A DNA stretch of 64,000 nt from Asterias amurensis (GCF_032118995.1 NC_092665.1:13744512-13808511); one strand, 5' to 3'. Shown: positions 1 to 12,811, counted from the stretch's first letter. Notes: generated by a model from the letters alone, not told the origin. A program made the numbers and translations.

Positions 1-339
1 AGTTGTGATTAGTCTCTTGCAGTCGTAATGTTGTGTTTATTTTTGAGCCAATACTATTTTCTGTATTAAACCATCAAAAGTTCAACCCCGTCATATTTTG
101 TAACGTAACTGCTTTGGGTAAACTGTCTACTGGTTGGATCATGAATGGAGGTTTTCTTACCCTGTGTTCGCACTATTTCCCAAATAAACAGTGTGATTTG
201 CATATTCATGAATATGCATATTTTAGGCAGAAGTTCAACCCAGTGTTTTGCATCTCAGTTTGTTAACACGGGAGGGCGCCAAAAGGCTCTAAAAGGTGCT
301 CATAGATTCATAGCCGCAACCAATGCTTGTGCTAATTAA

Positions 340-640
340 TATTCAAAAGTTATTTTATAAACATTTTTAAGTATCTGAACCTCTTGAAAACCAATCAAAT
401 ATATTTTCGTACAACTAATAAAACATCTGATTTCTTTTCAATTTTTGGCAGGTCAGCTTTTTTTTTTTTTTTTTGCTAATTAGGCCATACCCCGGAAAAA
501 AAACACAGACAAATAATGTGTTTTTTCCTAAACCGCTGCAAGTATGATCACTTTTTCACTTCCCAAGCCAAATATATAGGACCAACCTCAAAGCCTACAT
601 TTATTACATCTCCTCAACAGCTGAAGCACGTAGCACCCAG
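340..640. repeat. Weak dispersed repeat, also at 49.1-49.3 kb
   Basis: Stretches such as AATATTCAAAA and CCTCTTGAAAAC, followed later by a C/T-rich block and GCAGCAAG-like text, recur in the same order near 49125-49330. The similarity is diverged and was judged by eye. No terminal repeats or coding content were found. The rest of 1-1690 shows no gene, only short unsupported reading frames and a T-run near 460. Confidence 0.3.
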
Positions 641-1699
641 GTTGTGATAAATTGTTATAGGCCCCTATAGCGACACAATTAATTGCATGACCCCAAAACA
701 ATAATTATTATTAAACAGAATTTGAGGGCATGGAATGATAACCCTGTTTTGCGCATGACTTTTGACCTATAGTGGCACCCTGACAACTAATGGGGCTTAT
801 TCGTCTCTCGTCACCTCTTGGCTATTGTAAAAATTTATTCAATCAAAGATAATTGAGCTAAAACAGAACACGAACAAGCATAAACAATTATATAAATTCC
901 CCCTTTTTAAAAACCTTTTTTTAATTGTGTTCTTTTTAGATCTAAATAATTTGTTTTAGTGTTCGGGCGCGAGCAATTTCAAAATATACCAATACTTTTT
1001 AGCACTGACAATTAATTACGTAGGGGCTTTGAAAAGACAGGAGAATACGGGAACACAAAATTATAATAATTACCAGGAATATCACTACCGAGTAAGCATT
1101 AATCGTAATAATTATTACGAACCGGTATATCTCATTTTACGAAAAACTGCTATGATAGATAACAAGTCATGGGGGGCTATAGTTCAAATGAAATGTAAGT
1201 CATTATTGTGACTTTTACTTGAATATTTATAAGATGTAGGCTTTGGTAGTAATTATTGTTACGTTGAATTACAGTTTCTTTCTTTCCTGATAATTAAAAA
1301 CCATTTGTACAGTGTTTAACCTCTAGCAAAGTGTTGTCATGTCAAGCAATAACTCAATTGCGACTTTAAGCAGGGCTTCGGTGTAATAGATGAAGGGAAA
1401 TAGATAGGGCTTACCTGTTTTTAATAATATAAATCAACTCAACTTTTAAATCACCACACTGGATAATGTTTTAAAAGCATTTTCAACTCGATGCGCTTTT
1501 CAGTTAGAAGAGTCGTCTTAGGTAAATGTATACCAATTAAAAATGACACGGCATGAATTAAACTTTACTTTACTGGCTAACTTAAATCCATAAATAAATC
1601 GAGTTTATATCAATATTGGTTTGAAAGTTTGTGACTAGTGGAAACTTTTGAAAAGTTGTCAGTGAAGCAATTTCATTGAAACCACGCAACTATTTACCG

Positions 1700-2285
1700 T
1701 GACATTGACATTCTTACCGATCCATAATAATCTCGACAGTAAGGAATGTATCGTGTATGTTGAGTATCTTCAATCTATCTTAAGTTTCTGTTGTATTTGT
1801 TGGTATAATTCACTCTCCCAGGCAAATTGTAAGAAACTCCAGCGCATCCCCAAACAGGCCAGTAGGATTATTGGAGCAGACACTATAAGTGCATGCAAGA
1901 AATCATGGAAGATTACATTATGACTCAGTTTAATAAGTTTTAATCATCAATTTTTTCAGAACCACTCAGGCAGGGTCCGACAACTATGTCTCAAGACCAA
2001 CAGTTTTAAGAACTCGTTTTCTACCTAGCGCAATATTAACCTTTGTAACAATAGTTGGTCGAGATAACGTGGTGCATTTTTAAAATTTGTTGATTATTGT
2101 ATATTTTATGATCTGTATTATCCCCCTTTCTATTACTTTAATTTTATAAATATATTCTTGTTGTCTATTGTTTTTACGCCTCTACTTGTATTAGATTCTC
2201 CTTATAGGCCCAACACAGGGAAAACAAATTTCATGCTGTTCCCATGACAATAAATATTTTGAATCTTTGAATATCAAGTTGTCTT
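1700..2285 (+). mobile_element. LINE 3' fragment (reverse transcriptase C-terminus and 3' UTR)
   Basis: The frame from 1699 encodes a stretch with SILSFCCICWYNSLS and KLQRIPKQASRIIGAD. This matches the C-terminal thumb region of non-LTR retrotransposon reverse transcriptases (Rex/L2/CR1-like), where a 'SVLTFC..WYG.L...KL.RI.K.ASRIIG' pattern is usual. About 360 bp downstream the sequence ends in CATGACAATAAATATTTTG plus a short GAATCTTT-type repeat, typical of LINE 3' ends. Only the last part of the element is present (5' truncated). Family assignment is tentative. Confidence 0.6.
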
Positions 2286-2289
2286 CAAA

Positions 2290-3540
2290 CGCAGAAAAGC
2301 GTTAAAGTTACAGGCCTTTTACGGTTCGAATGGTTTTAGGCTTTCTTCTCTTGTTTGTCATAACAGAAGTTGCATTTTCCAATAAAAAATGAACCAAAAT
2401 CTAATAATAAACACAAACATACATGCGCATAAACGCAGCAACATGTTCTTCAATAAATTGATCAAGATTTTTATCACAACCATGGATGAAGGAAAATACA
2501 ATATTTCCTGCCTCCATGTTACATTTATGCGGAGTTCCTTTGCCCTTCCAAATATCAGTCAACTTAATGAGTGCTGTATAAAACAAACAAAAGTACACTG
2601 AACATGGAGATCCATTGGTTGACAATTTGCATCGAAAAATTTCATTAAAAACTTTGATGTAACAAACTGGCTCCCTTCCTCCACCGTTGACAATAACTTT
2701 TGCCTCAAAAACGTAACTCTAGAATGTGAATTAAATGAAGATTCACACACAAAGTTGAAAATAAATCAGAATAAGCTATTATTGCATTTGGTGCGTCTAT
2801 TCGCACAATCTTTATTTCTTTAATGATAGGCAAATACCGTATTATTTCATTGTTGTTTATAAAAAACATTGTTAATTTGCAGTTGGAAATACGTTGTACA
2901 AAAGGTTAAAATGATGCAAAGAAACAATCCCTCTTCAAAGTTGTGGTTGCAGCCATTTTAACTATTATTTCTGTAATGTTGAAATTTGATTATAACGAGG
3001 ATTGTAAAACCATACTATATTGCTGACATATCTTTGATGACGAGTTGTTTTATTTGTTAAAAGAAGTTTTAAAAAAGTGAAAGTGGTACCAATCTCCCTA
3101 GACGCATTTTTTTCCACCAAAGGTTATTTCAACAAATCAAAGTACATACATACATCATAAAAGTATGGAACTTTAATCTAAACATGAGAAGAAAATGTAC
3201 GCATTTGTACAATTCGTTTTTACAACAATACATAGCAGTACAACATTGTCCATGTCTAACTTGTATAATCAAGAAGAAACTGCACATTATTTTAATATAT
3301 AAAGGTTCATGTAAATGATACTACAGAAACTGCTTTAAAAACAACCAAGCTTCTTTAAATGTTCCCTTTTTCCACAAATAGAAACGATAATACCACACAA
3401 AATTGTCTTGAGCCATTAATGAAAGCTGAACTTTGATGCGTTGGAAGGATGAAATAATCTGCTCTGCAACTTGGCCTTCTATCTTGAACAACCATCTGTT
3501 TGTATCCAATGGAACAGGCCAATGAAAGAATACAAAAAGG
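2290..3540. other. No gene recognised
   Basis: A/T-rich sequence with several small overlapping frames on both strands. None has a recognisable domain or repeat, and no splice-site pairs join them convincingly. Confidence 0.5.
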
Positions 3541-3547
3541 AAATACA

Positions 3548-6500
3548 TACTTTTTCCCATTGACTTGTGTATGGTTGTGTAGTTTCCCATTGACTTGTGT
3601 ATGGTTGTGTAGTTTCCCATTGACTTGTGTATGGTTGTGTAGTTTCCCATTGACTTGTGCATGGTTGTGTATGGTTGTGTAGTTTCCCATTGACTTGTGT
3701 ATGGTTGTGTAGTTTTCCATTGACTTGTGTATGGTTGTGTATTTTTCCATTGACTTGTGTATGGTTGTGTAGTTTCCCATTGATTTGTGTATGGTTGTAA
3801 AGTGTCCTACTGACTTGTGTAAGGTTGTGTAGTTTCCCATTGACTTGTGTATGGTTGTGTAGTTTCCCATTGACTTGTGTATGGTTGTGTAGTTTCCCAT
3901 TGACTTGTGTGTGGTTGTGTAGTTTCCCATTGCATTGTGTATGGTTGTGTAGTTTCCAATTGACTTGTGTATGGTTGTGTAGTTTCCCATTGACTTGTGT
4001 ATGGTTGTGAAGTGTCCCATTGACTTGTGTATGGTTGTGTAGTTTCCCATTGACTTGTGTATGGTTGTGTAGTTTCCCGTTGACTTGTGTATGGTTGTGT
4101 AGTTTCCCATTGACTTGTGTATGGTTGTGTAGTTTCCCATTGACTTGTGTATGGTTGTGTAGTTTCCCTTTTCATTGTGTATGGTTGTGTAGTTTCCTAT
4201 TGACTTGTGTATGGTTGTGTAGTTTCCATTGAGTTGTGTACGGTTGTGTAGTTTCCCATTGACTTGTGTATGGTTGTGAAGTGTCCCATTGACTTGTGTA
4301 TGGTTGTGTAGTTTCCCATTGACTTGTGTATGGTTGTGGAGTTTCCCATTGACATGTGTATGGTTGTGAAGTGTCCCATTGACTTGTGTATGGTTGTGTA
4401 GTTTCCCATTGACTTGTGTATGGTTGTGTAGTTTCCCATCGACTTGTGTATGGTTGTGTAGTTTCCCATTGCATTGTGTATGGTTGTGTAGTTTCCCATT
4501 GACTTGTGTATGGTTGTGTAGTTTCCCATTGCATTGTGTATGGTTGTGTAGTTTCCTATTGATTTGTGTATGGTTGTGTAGTTTCCCATTGACTTGTGTA
4601 TGGTTGTGTAGTTTCCGATTGACTTGTGTATGGTTGTGTAGTTTCCCATTGACTTATGTATGGTTGTGTAGTTTCCCATTGATTTGTGTACGGTTGTAAA
4701 GTGTCCTACTGACTTGTGTAAGGTTGTGTAGTTTCCCATTGACTTGTGTATGGTTGTGTAGTTTCCCATTGACTTGTGTATGGTTGTGTAGTTTCCCATT
4801 GACTTGTGTATGGTTGTGTAGTTTCCCATTGCATTGTGTATGGTTGTGTAGTTTCCAATTGACTTGTGTATGGTTGTGTAGTTTCCCATTGACTTGTGTA
4901 TGGTTGTGAAGTGTCCCATTGACTTGTGTATGGTTGTGTAGTTTCCCATTGACTTGTGTATGGTTGTGTAGTTTCCCGTTGACTTGTGTATGGTTGTGTA
5001 GTTTCCCATTGACTTGTGTATGGTTGTGTAGTTTCCCATTGACTTGTGTATGGTTGTGTAGTTTCCCTTTTCATTGTGTATGGTTGTGTAGTTTCCTATT
5101 GACTTGTGTATGGTTGTGTAGTTTCCATTGAGTTGTGTACGATTGTGTAGTTTCCCATTGACTTGTGTATGGTTGTGAAGTGTCCCATTGACTTGTGTAT
5201 GGTTGTGTAGTTTCCCATTGACTTGTGTATGGTTGTGTAGTTTCCCATTGACATGTGTATGGTTGTGAAGTGTCCCATTGACTTGTGTATGGTTGTGTAG
5301 TTTCCCATTGACTTGTGTATGGTTGTGTAGTTTCCCATCGACTTGTGTATGGTTGTGTAGTTTCCCATTGCATTGTGTATGGTTGTGTAGTTTCCCATTG
5401 ACTAGTGTATGGTTGTGTAGTTTCCCATTGCATTGTGTATGGTTGTGTAGTTTCCTATTGATTTGTGTATGGTTGTGTAGTTTCCCATTGACTTGTGTAT
5501 GGTTGTGTAGTTTCCGATTGACTTGTGTATGGTTGTGTAGTTTCCCATTGACTTGTGTATGGTTGTGTAGTTTCCCATTGACTTGTGTATGGTTGTGTAG
5601 TTTCCATTGAGTTGTGTACGGTTGTGTAAGTTCCCATTGACTTGTGTATGGTTGTGTTGTGTAGTTTCCCATTGACTTGTGTATGCTTGTGTAGTTTCCC
5701 ATAGACTTGTGTACGGTTGTGTAGTTACCCATTCAGTTGTGTATGGTTGTGTAGTTTCCCATTGAGTTGTGTATGGTTGTGTGGTTTCCCATTGACTTGT
5801 GTATGGTTGTAAAGTGTCCTACTGATTCGTGTATGGTTGTGTAGTTTCCCATTAACTTGTGTATGGTTGTGTAGTTTCCCATTGCATTGTGTATGGTTGT
5901 GTAGTTTCCTATTGACTTGTGTATGGTTGTGTAGTTTCCCATTGACTTGTGTATGGTTGTGTAGTTTCCGATTGACTTGTGTATGGTTGTGTAGTTTCCC
6001 ATTGACTTGTGTATGGTTGTGTAGTTTCCCATTGACTTGTGTATGTTTGTGTAGTTTCCCATTGACTTGTGTATGGTTGTGTAGTTCCCCATTGACTTGT
6101 GTATGGTTGTGTAGTTTCCCATTGACTTGTGTATGATTGTGTAGTTTCCCATTGACTTGTGTATGGTTGTGTAGTTTCCCATTGACTTGTGTATGGTTGT
6201 GTAGTTTCCCATAGACTTGTGTATGGTTGTGTAGTTTCCCATTGACTTGTGTATGGTTGTGTAGTTTCCCATTGACTTGTGTATGGTTGTGTAGTTTCCC
6301 ATTGACTTGTGTATGGTTGTAAAGTGTCCTACTGACTTGTGTATGGTTGTGTAGTTTCCCATTGACTTGTGTATGGTTGTGTAGTTTCCCATTGACTTGT
6401 GTATGGTTGTGTAGTTTCCCGTTGACTTGTGTATGGTTGTGTAGTTTCCATTGAGTTGTGTATGGTTGTGTAGTTTCCCATTGACTTGTGTATGGTTGTG

Positions 6501-6868
6501 TAGTTTCCCATTGACTTGTGTATGGTTGTGTAGTTTCCATTGAGTTGTGTACGGTTGTGTAATTTCCCATTGACTTGTGTATGGTTGTGTTGTGTAGTAT
6601 CCCATTGACTTGTGTATGGTTGTGAAGTTTCCCATTGAGTTGTGTACGGTTGTGTAGTTTCCCATTGAGTTGTGCATGGTTGTGTAGTTTCCCATTGAGT
6701 TGTGTACGGCTGTGTCGTTTCCCATTGACTTGTGTATGGTTGTAAAGTGTCCTACTGACTTGTGTATGGTTGTGTAGTTTTCGATTGACTTGTGTATGGT
6801 TGTGTAGTTTCCCATTAACTTGTGTATGGTTGTGTAGTTTCCCATTGAGTTGCGTACGGTTGTGTAGT
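3548..6868. repeat. 30-bp minisatellite array (~110 units)
   Basis: Head-to-tail 30-bp units read roughly AGTTTCCCATTGACTTGTGT followed by ATGGTTGTGT, with point variants (GCATTGTG, GAGTTGTG, AAAGTGTCCTACTG). Because 30 is divisible by 3 and the unit lacks stops in most frames, long reading frames appear in several frames on both strands (10-aa repeats such as GNYTTIHKSM on the minus strand). Several frames being open together, with no start context, splice sites or flanking exons, argues for a by-product of the repeat rather than a protein. Occasional 1-bp and larger indels break the phase. Confidence 0.95.
3782..5579. repeat. 899-bp higher-order repeat inside the minisatellite (two copies)
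   Basis: Positions 3782-4680 and 4681-5579 carry the same succession of variant monomers, including the rare AAAGTGTCCTACTG and CCCTTTTCATTG variants, displaced by exactly 899 bp. Two identical 122-residue frames start at the same displacement (3807-4175 and 4706-5074, minus strand). A block of about 30 monomers was therefore duplicated as a unit, recently relative to the age of the array. Confidence 0.85.
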
Positions 6869-6869
6869 T

Positions 6870-8090
6870 AATTTGAGTTGGAAACTTACCATAAGTTTAT
6901 AATAATAACATACCTCGATAATTTGCTGACTGAGTGAAACTAAACTGATGCCAATCCATTATCTTGGTGATGTTTTTAGCAATCATCTCTCTGTCTCTCC
7001 CCCCTCCCCCCTCTGCTCTTTACGTCCGCAGCCGCCTTGAAGAAAAAACGCCACTGGTCGTCGGAATAAATTAGTATAGGTTATATTCATGATTCTCCTC
7101 TTGACTGATGAAGAGGAAACGACACGGACAAGAGACTAAGAAAGCACTGGTTCCAACAGCACATACATCGTTCATAAACCAAATGAGAAACAGGGAACCA
7201 GCGGCAGTTACCATAGAACGTGCATGGTTGTAGTTCGTGGTTTAGCTTCATACATCTGTTCTGTTATATATCTCGCAAAACACGCGCAAATTAAACAACC
7301 GGCGAGGCCAAGCTAGCCCGCTGAGCCGAATCCAAAGCCGAAGCCGTCGTTTCGAAAAGGGCCTATGGTTCAATTCTCATCACTGCGATAAAAAGCAATT
7401 CGATGGAGCTCTCGTAGGCTACAACAAGATCTCGCGTGACCATGACCTATTCTATAAAAAGAAGCATTACATCATGCTCAACGTCGGGATCCGGGTCAAC
7501 TCCAGTCTGACCCGGGAGGTTTTCTATACTGCATGAACTGGGGGTACGTGCGCGGGTTTGGGTTCACGCCCATTTATGTAAAGTAGCCCATCGTTAACGG
7601 TTAGAGGCAAGAGAGGTATACGGAATAAACGACAAGCCCACACTCGCGGTAGCAGATCTGAGCTGTCCAGTACGACCATGGAGCTATATAACGATGTAAA
7701 TGTTTTAATTTAAATACGGCACGAGGCGTTTTCGACAAACGTTTAAGTCAGAAAATTTCCAAGAGTAGCCTGTTGCTTACGTGAGAACGCAGAAGGGACA
7801 TGGTGAATTACTGTTCAAAGTTGGCAACAAGTTTACTTTACATGGTGTCGTGTATGGCGGCCTGGTTGATAGCAGGGGAGAGTGTCACCTACGCTGTATG
7901 ACTGACTCAGTCACTCTATTTCAACGGCAGCTTTTACTAGCTACAGGTAAATGAGTCACGTTCTCAAGATCATAAAGTACCAATAGAACCAAATTGCTTA
8001 ATTCAAATTAATCACAAGTTCGTACTATTAAAGTTACACGTTGTTATTACAACTATTATGAATGGAAATGGATAAAACATGTTTCTTAAT
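6870..8090. other. No gene recognised
   Basis: Apparently unique sequence. No reading frame of note, no paired terminal repeats and no convincing tRNA-like promoter boxes were seen. Confidence 0.45.
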
Positions 8091-8130
8091 TTTCGTAAAA
8101 CTGGGATTAAAGAACAAATTGTCTTTTCGA

Positions 8131-8504
8131 TTGGACCCTTTCGGTATAAACAGTATTGTCCAAGGCCCACACTTCGTGCATCACAAGTTCTATATAAAAT
8201 AACAAACCTGTGAACATTTAGGCTCAATCGGTCATCGGAGTCGGGAGAAAATAACGGGAAAACCCACCCTTGTATCCGCACGATTCGCCGTGTCATGACG
8301 TGATTGTGTTTAAAATAAATCCGTAATTCTCGATATCGAGAACTGATATTGTTTCACTGTTTTCTCAAAAAGTAAAGCATTTCATGGACTAATAATATTT
8401 CAAGAGAAGTCTTTCACCACTACCTTCTGTAAACCCTGTAAGTTATTTGTAAATCTGGGAACTTTTATTTTGTTTTCTGTACCGAAAGGGTCCAATAGCT
8501 TTAA
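8131..8504 (+). mobile_element. Short inverted-repeat element, family B
   Basis: The ends read TTGGACCCTTTCGGTA and, at the right, TACCGAAAGGGTCCAA, an inverted terminal repeat of 16 bp. The right end continues to TAGCTTTAA. The interior matches two other copies (50529-50896 and 54883-55254) and includes AATAACAAACCTGTGAA and a CTCGATATCGAG palindrome. It has no coding capacity. The related sequence at 28314-28375 lacks the insert, giving an empty-site comparison. The left end has lost the expected TTAA. Confidence 0.8.
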
Positions 8505-9110
8505 ACCGATGGTTCGAATTTGTTGTGCAATAAATTCCAAAATCTTTTCCACATCAAACCTACTGCAGTGACGGTGTTTACAATTGACTTTTCATTTGGG
8601 GGTGGGCAACCCTGCATGACGACCCATCAGGGTCCAAAAGGTACACCCCCAACGTCCCCTCAGATTAAGGAAAGTTTGTTTGAAACAAAATAAATTGTCA
8701 TGTGCGCTAATACAGCGTTATTTTAAAGAAAATGTTATATACGACGAATGTTATCCACTTGGTCCGCTATCAAACTCTAAACATTAATAACAAACCTCAG
8801 CATTGCTCAAATCTATAAGCACTGCCGTGCATGCTGTAAGTATACCTTTGGTACAGACTCCAAAAATTAGTGACCATTAAAAAAACCTTATAGGTGAAGA
8901 TAATACACCATAGCATAACCGTCATGGCCCACATTGGACTCTGGCGCTGCAGTCGAGCGAATTTGTCATACTTTGGCTGTACAAAATTAGGATTACTGTT
9001 TTATTCTAATTTGGAAAATAAACCTAAAAGTTTTCGCTCCTCCCCTTTTGAAACCCTGAATCTGTCTTTGAAGATGCCTTCTGATTATGCCTTTGAACGT
9101 GGCAACATTT
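8497..9110 (+). repeat. Repeat with short open frame, paralogue at 28.35-29.03 kb
   Basis: About 600 bp is clearly homologous to 28345-29030. Both keep a frame encoding TVMAHIG(L/F)WRC(S/T)RANLS and SSPFE-LxSLKMPS, with many amino-acid differences. I do not recognise a protein family. It could be a fragment of an unidentified transposon or an exon of a duplicated host gene. In the second copy a plausible splice donor (GTCCAG|GTAACA) follows at about 29032. Confidence 0.45.
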
Positions 9111-9126
9111 GGAACAGGCCCTATAG

Positions 9127-9315
9127 GACAGTTTAAGTCTAATTTAAAGACACACCTTTTTGTTGAATAACTTTATTCTTTGTATGCATTTCGTAGTTCT
9201 TTCTGTATTTTCTGTATTTTTGTATTCAACAGTCTTGGTTTTCACTCTTTCACTTTCCAACAGCGCTTTTAGACTTCACTGTAGTTTTGCGATAAATAAA
9301 AACTGTTCATAATGT
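9127..9315 (+). mobile_element. LINE 3' terminal fragment
   Basis: Immediately after the preceding repeat a frame reads FKSNLKTHLFVE then stop, the typical C-terminus of L2/CR1-type reverse transcriptase ORFs. A short 3' UTR follows with a GCGCTTTTAGACTTCACTG motif and GCGATAAATAAA near the end, also typical of these elements. Only the tail is present. Confidence 0.5.
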
Positions 9316-9709
9316 TGTTCTTAATATTATATAAACCTATAATAATAAACCTAAAATATAAAATGTAGATGTATAAAATAAAATTAGCCTGTGAAAATGT
9401 CATGATCGCATTTTTGAGATATCGATCGCCCAAAAACTCCGGAGCGAATCATATTACCGGGAAGGATATAACTCCTATAGGAATACACAATCTAAGAAGC
9501 GTGATGGCGGTATACGCTTTTTTAATTTTAAGTTTTTAGAGGATAAAATGTGATCATCTTTTTCCATAACTGCAGTATAGAGCCTACACTTCAAAGTGAC
9601 ATGTTTCTTAAAATACATCGTACTATCCAAAATGGCTGTATCTCTTACGACGTAAGATTTTTTTAGTTTTGCCAGTAATTTTCAACCTGACACGTCACCG
9701 TTACTGGCA

Positions 9710-10108
9710 TTAAAGACACTGGACACTATTGGTAATTGTGAAAGACTAGTCTTCACAGTTGGTGTATCTCAACATATGCATGAAATAACACACCTTTTTG
9801 AGCTTAATCGGACATTTGGAGCTTAATCGGACGTCGAAGTTGTGAGATAATAATGAAAGGAAAAACACCCTTGAAACACGAAGTTTGTGCGCTTTCAGAT
9901 GCTTGATTTTGAGACATCAAATTCTAAATCTGAGGTCTCGAAATCAAATTTGTGGAAAATTGCTTCTTTCTCGAAACTACATTACTTCAGAGGGAGCCGT
10001 TTCTCACAATGTTTTAAACTATAAACCTCTCCCCATTACTCGTTACCACGAAAGATTTTATGCTAATAATTATTTTGAGTAATTACCAATAGTGTCCACT
10101 GCCTTTAA
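9710..10108 (-). mobile_element. Family A inverted-repeat element (MITE), full length
   Basis: It begins TTAAAGACACTGGACACTAT and ends with the inverse, ATAGTGTCCACTGCCTTTAA, so both ends lie at TTAA. The interior holds GATTTTGAGAC...GGTCTCGAAATC, a degenerate internal inverted repeat, and no coding sequence. TTAA at both ends fits non-autonomous elements of TTAA-targeting superfamilies (piggyBac or Kolobok); which one is not shown. About a dozen more copies lie in this window. Confidence 0.85.
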
Positions 10109-12100
10109 GCCAAACCTTCATTTAATATCATACTGCAACCATTTTGTAAAACTTAGCAGTAAACAAGTTCAAAGGCATGCAGCCATGCGGAAACAGTCTG
10201 TAAAGGTCATAGAGCTATATATATAGCTCTATGGTAAAGGTACTACTCTGAGCTCTGAGCTTGAACAGATCAAGTCTGCAAAATTCAGCATACAATACGC
10301 TGTTTAACAATGTAGTTTAAAACCTATGATAGTCGCCAATACCAATACAACTAAAATAAACTTCCTGTGTTATATTTTGTTTCTGTTAGGGAGATTATTG
10401 GGTATATATAAGTTTGCCTCAAAACATAAATCTTATATATAGGTTGAGAAAGCGCAAAAGAAATAGGCCTATGGCTACATATGAATTAGCAAAATGTTTC
10501 CCAGGGTCACTCTGCGGCCCCTTGCATTTTTTGCTTCATACAAAACAACACCTTTTCATAAATTTTCATCCATGTTTGCCCAAATAATAACACGCTTGGA
10601 ATGTAAGTTTTGGGCATTGTCATGGTAATCATATTTTTGGTTCAGCGTACCAGCCTCCTCCATTGTACCTGGGATCGGCCTTGGCAATAAACCCTGAAGT
10701 TAACAAAAACACATTTTTCTTTCATCAGGCTTGTTATGTACAAACGTTTTGACATAAATCAAATGATTGAAGATTGGGAATATAGGCAGGGAATGCACAA
10801 AAGGATTACTTTAACCCGCGATAGTTTCCCGGGGTCCTTCCGTGAGCCCTGGGGCATATCGGCTTCGCTGACGCTCAAGTTCTTTATACAAAACAACACA
10901 AAACTTTCAAAAACTGTCGTCCATTTTTAATTGTTGACGCTGGCGCTTTTTCTTCATACAAAACAACACAATATACTTTCAACATTGTCGTCCATTATTG
11001 CTCAAATTAACATTTACGTTTTTAATACATTGGTTCAACTGGCCTTGATCTTTCCTTAAGTTTAATTTGTACATGTGCACATTTGTATTTCATCTTTTTA
11101 TTGTCTTTGTTATTATTTTATTCCCCCCCCCCCCCCCCATTTTAACTCGTATTGGTGTTACTGCTTATTTTTTTGACAATATTGAAGGGTCTATGTACTT
11201 TTTATTTGGCTAATGTACTTTTTTCTAACAGAAATTATGGTGTTCACGGATTTACATTGAGCTTGCAGGGTTTGGGGATGGTGATAGTGGAGGGCTTCCC
11301 TTGGAATGTTGCTTGGTGGTGTGCTGTGGTTTTTGGGGGATGGGTGGGGCAATGTCGCAGAGTTAATTTTCGTCTCAGTTTTAGCGTGTAGGGTCGTATT
11401 GGCCAGTTATGGGATGTTTTGGTATAATATCATGGCTGGTTGATGGGTTTTTGCATGCTCAAATAATGTTCATCTCACTGAGACGAAATATGTTTTGTGA
11501 CTTGTTTTGCTCATTTCTCAGGGGCTGCAGTTCCTCGGTGTATGGTATTTCGGGGGAGGCTTTCTACTGTCATTGTCTTCAGACCCTGTAGGTTTGTTGT
11601 GAATCTGTGGACATTTTGAAAAAGTTCCCTGTGTTATTGCTTTTTACTTGCCACCTTTTGTTTTAACTTTTACTGCAATTTTAGAATGTTTAATGTATAG
11701 TCTACAATGTGTATTTTTTATGAGCTAGGTCTGGGAGAGCACATCTTTTTTGATGACAGTTTTTAGACTTTTGCCCTTCCCTGGACGGCCTGTGCTTGTT
11801 TTATTGTTTTGCTTTTTTTTTTGTCCGAAGAATTAAAATAAAAAATAAATAAATAAATAAAAGCACTTATAGGGAATGCAAGTTTTGCAAATTTTAGCGC
11901 TACATGATCGGTCTGCGCAGTGCGCATTGTTTGTCTGCGTAAGAATTCTTTTTAGGAAAGTTCTAGACTTGATTTGCAAGACAGGTATTTGCTACCCAGA
12001 ACCAGTAATTCCATACAATGATGTCATTGGATAAAATAATGCAGTGACAAAAAGCTTCCGTATCTGTGTTTTGATTGGTCCCGGGTAATGTATGCGCAGC
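10109..12100. other. Intergenic, low-complexity and diverged repeats
   Basis: No gene is supported. A phrase near ATACAAAACAACAC followed by TTTCA and GTCGTCCATT recurs at about 10535, 10890 and 10960, indicating short local duplication. There is a C15 run near 11125, and a (TAAA)n tail near 11840 that may end a degenerate retroposon. Confidence 0.45.
11177..11640. mobile_element. Degenerate family C inverted-repeat element
   Basis: It starts with AAGGGTCTATGTACTTTTT, the inverse of the right end of elements at 24742-25161 and 45018-45446. It ends near TGTGGACATTTTGAAAAAGT. Internal phrases such as CTGAGACGAAA and GGAGGCTTTCTACTGTCAT are shared with those copies. It is more diverged than the two NLR-flanking copies. 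Confidence 0.55.
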
Positions 12101-12107
12101 CAAACAC

Positions 12108-12255
12108 AAAACTATTCCTAACTTAAGACTAATCTTAGGACTTAGGAGTCCAAACCCTGCAAAGTAGCATGCAGACCTTAAGATTAATCCTAAGTTAGGA
12201 CGAGTTACTCGCCCTAACTCGAGATAAGACGAGTACTAACTCTTTTTGAAATCGA
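12108..12255. mobile_element. Inverted-repeat element related to the one at 25354-25500
   Basis: Shared pieces include TTAGGACTTAGGAG-like palindromic text, GTTAGGACGAGTTACTCG, CTCGAGATAAGACGAG and the terminal CTAACTCTTTTTGAAATCGA. The interior has its own short inverted repeats around GCATGCAGACCTTAAG. Non-coding. Confidence 0.55.
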
Positions 12256-12527
12256 CGGCTGGAATTAGGCAGTCTGCATGCTGTGTCCACGTGTGTACTA
12301 TACACATATTGACTGCTTCGAGGTGATCCCCGGAGATAGTTTTAACCATTGCACGAGTAAAAGCAGTCAATATTTGTTTTATAACACCCAAACATTTATA
12401 AATACTGTACGTATCACTATGTCAAATGAATGTAGGTGAAAGGTGAAGATACACGGGGCTATAGGAGGCCACTCTCTGGCGTTATTCACGAGCCTCGAAG
12501 AGTGATCACGCGCCGGGTGATCGTAGG

Positions 12528-12770
12528 CTTCGCTCGGCCCCAGCGGCCAGTCTATCCAGGACCGCTGGGATGGGCTAATCGCTCGCACAGATTCTTGTTC
12601 AGGAAGTACGTCATACGTACAATGCATAGAAATATGGTGCAGTGTGAGTGTGATGCATGATGGGACTGCGCATTATTAAACCAATGACAGTGCATGATAC
12701 GTTTGCCCATCCCAGCGCCTTTGGTTAAAGCGAGGCACTGGGGACGAGCGAAATCGTAGGCTAGACAGAC
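12528..12770. repeat. Inverted repeat around a short spacer
   Basis: The arm at about 12528-12585 (TCGTAGGCTTCGCTCGG, CCCCAGCG, CGCTGGGATGGGC) is repeated in inverse orientation at about 12705-12768 (GCCCATCCCAGCGCC, CTGGGGACGAGCGAAATCG). It could be a foldback or inverted-repeat element; no target duplication was recognised. Confidence 0.5.
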
Positions 12771-12811
12771 GGAGGTTATCTGCAAGAGGGCGCTATTCCG
12801 GGCAATAAATG

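Noticed and set aside
3321-6845. Long minus-strand reading frames (up to 511 codons) with 10-residue repeats such as GNYTTIHKSM, and plus-strand frames such as CSFPLTCVWL
   Set aside because: Several frames on both strands are open together because the 30-bp monomer is divisible by three and lacks stops. There is no start context, splice structure or flanking coding sequence.
3548-6868. CRISPR-like array
   Set aside because: Units are contiguous with no unique spacers, and the surrounding genes have introns (eukaryotic).
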